Origin: Acidobacteriaceae bacterium
GTDB lineage: Bacteria; Acidobacteriota; Terriglobia; Terriglobales; SbA1
DNA: 6,681 bases
Direction: 5' to 3'
Assembly: GCA_003136335.1 (NCBI GenBank)
Contig: PLEA01000100.1
Coordinates: forward strand, 3,248-9,928
In this document: positions 6,281 through 6,681 of the stretch, piece after piece
Numbering within the stretch: the stretch's first letter is position 1
How the letters are laid out: every line of letters starts with the position of its first letter
Position numbers and translations under genes: made by a program
Notes under the pieces: generated by a model
The model's input: only the letters and a program-made list of their open reading frames with translations
Database searches by the model: none
Told to the model about the DNA's origin: nothing

Positions 6281-6681
6281 ATGCCACGATTCTGCACGAC
6301 CATGGTAGCGGTCCCGCTTGCCTGTCTGACATTGCTCGCGACTGCCCACGCACAAGGCCCGGATAAACCCGATTTGAGCAAACAGCCAACCCTTTATGTT
6401 GTCGGCTATGCCCACTTGGATACGGAGTGGCGGTGGGAGTATCCCCAGGTCATCAACGAATACATTCGCAAGACCATGGAAGAGAATTTCACCCTCATCG
6501 ATAAATATCCTCATTACGTCTTCAATTTCAGCGGTGCCAACCGGTACCGCTTTATGAAGGAATATTTTCCCGCCGATTTCGCAAAGGTGAAAGGGTACGT
6601 GGATTCAGGGCGGTGGTTCCCCACGGGTTCATCCATGGAAGAGGGCGATGTAAATGCGCCCAGTGCCGAGGCCATCATCCG
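6281..6681 (+). CDS. GH38 family alpha-mannosidase, secreted, N-terminal 133 residues (3' end outside window)
   Basis: GH38 enzymes are zinc-dependent retaining exo-alpha-mannosidases. The ATG has GGAG seven bases upstream and opens a signal peptide (MPRFCTTMVAVPLACLTLLA, then TAHA, likely cleaved before Q25). The mature start is TLYVVGYAHLDTEWRWEYPQ (37-56), where His45 and Asp47 form the H-x-D pair that binds zinc in this family. Further conserved stretches are FNFSGANRYRFMKEYFP (about 81-97) and GRWFPTGSSMEEGDVNAPSA (about 110-129). The frame is open to the right edge. The catalytic aspartate and the C-terminal beta domains lie outside the window, so completeness is unknown. It is a paralogue of the remnant at 847-1289, in opposite orientation. 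Upstream lies the winged-helix fragment, whose reading frame overlaps this gene by 86 bases. Confidence 0.88.
   Translation, partial: MPRFCTTMVAVPLACLTLLATAHAQGPDKPDLSKQPTLYVVGYAHLDTEWRWEYPQVINEYIRKTMEENFTLIDKYPHYVFNFSGANRYRFMKEYFPADFAKVKGYVDSGRWFPTGSSMEEGDVNAPSAEAII
6371..6681 (+). repeat. Inverted diverged repeat: GH38 5' region matching 890-1200 on the other strand
   Basis: The 311 bases here align without gaps to the reverse complement of 890-1200. By hand, about 62 of the first 309 bases differ (about 80 % identity) and 8 of 103 residues differ. The match probably continues beyond the window on this side for only a short way, because the minus-strand copy breaks off at 847. Confidence 0.9.

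Overview
This window looks like part of a glycan-utilisation (alpha-mannoside) locus from an Acidobacteriota-type genome. That assignment rests on protein style, not on a database match. It has a 1250-residue Oar-like TonB-dependent receptor with an N-terminal carboxypeptidase-regulatory-like domain. It also has an OmpR/CadC-type winged-helix start of the kind abundant in Acidobacteriota, and a fragment of an acidobacterial-type tyrosine integrase. Base composition is moderately GC-rich throughout.

Left part (1-1289, minus strand). A GH92 alpha-mannosidase gene begins at 821 and runs off the left edge. Immediately upstream of it is the broken 5' end of a GH38 alpha-mannosidase gene (847-1289). 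This remnant keeps a start codon, a signal peptide and about 115 residues of mature enzyme, but it has a one-base deletion near 1202 and has lost all the rest of the gene. GH92 has its own strong Shine-Dalgarno sequence right at the break, so it now sits behind the leader of the dead GH38 gene.

Middle part (1429-5181, minus strand). One intact gene encodes the outer-membrane TonB-dependent receptor. It is followed by a strong hairpin (1382-1421) and then a 139-base gap with two short palindromes upstream of the GH38 remnant. Receptor, GH38 remnant and GH92 all point left and may form one transcription unit: uptake of a mannose-containing glycan, then trimming by exo-mannosidases.

Right part (5182-6681). 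A 536-base non-coding stretch with a 23-base tandem duplication and hairpins separates the receptor from rightward genes. Two gene scraps come first: an integrase N-terminus (5718-5994, frameshifted) and a winged-helix regulator N-terminus (6010-6225, cut after its first 72 codons). Then comes the 5' part of an apparently intact second GH38 alpha-mannosidase (6281 to the right edge). The two GH38 starts are diverged paralogues in inverted orientation: about 80 % identical in DNA, about 92 % in protein, with differences mostly silent. The window therefore shows a mannosidase locus reshaped by duplication, integrase-associated rearrangement and gene decay. I see no CRISPR array, tRNA, rRNA or intact insertion sequence.
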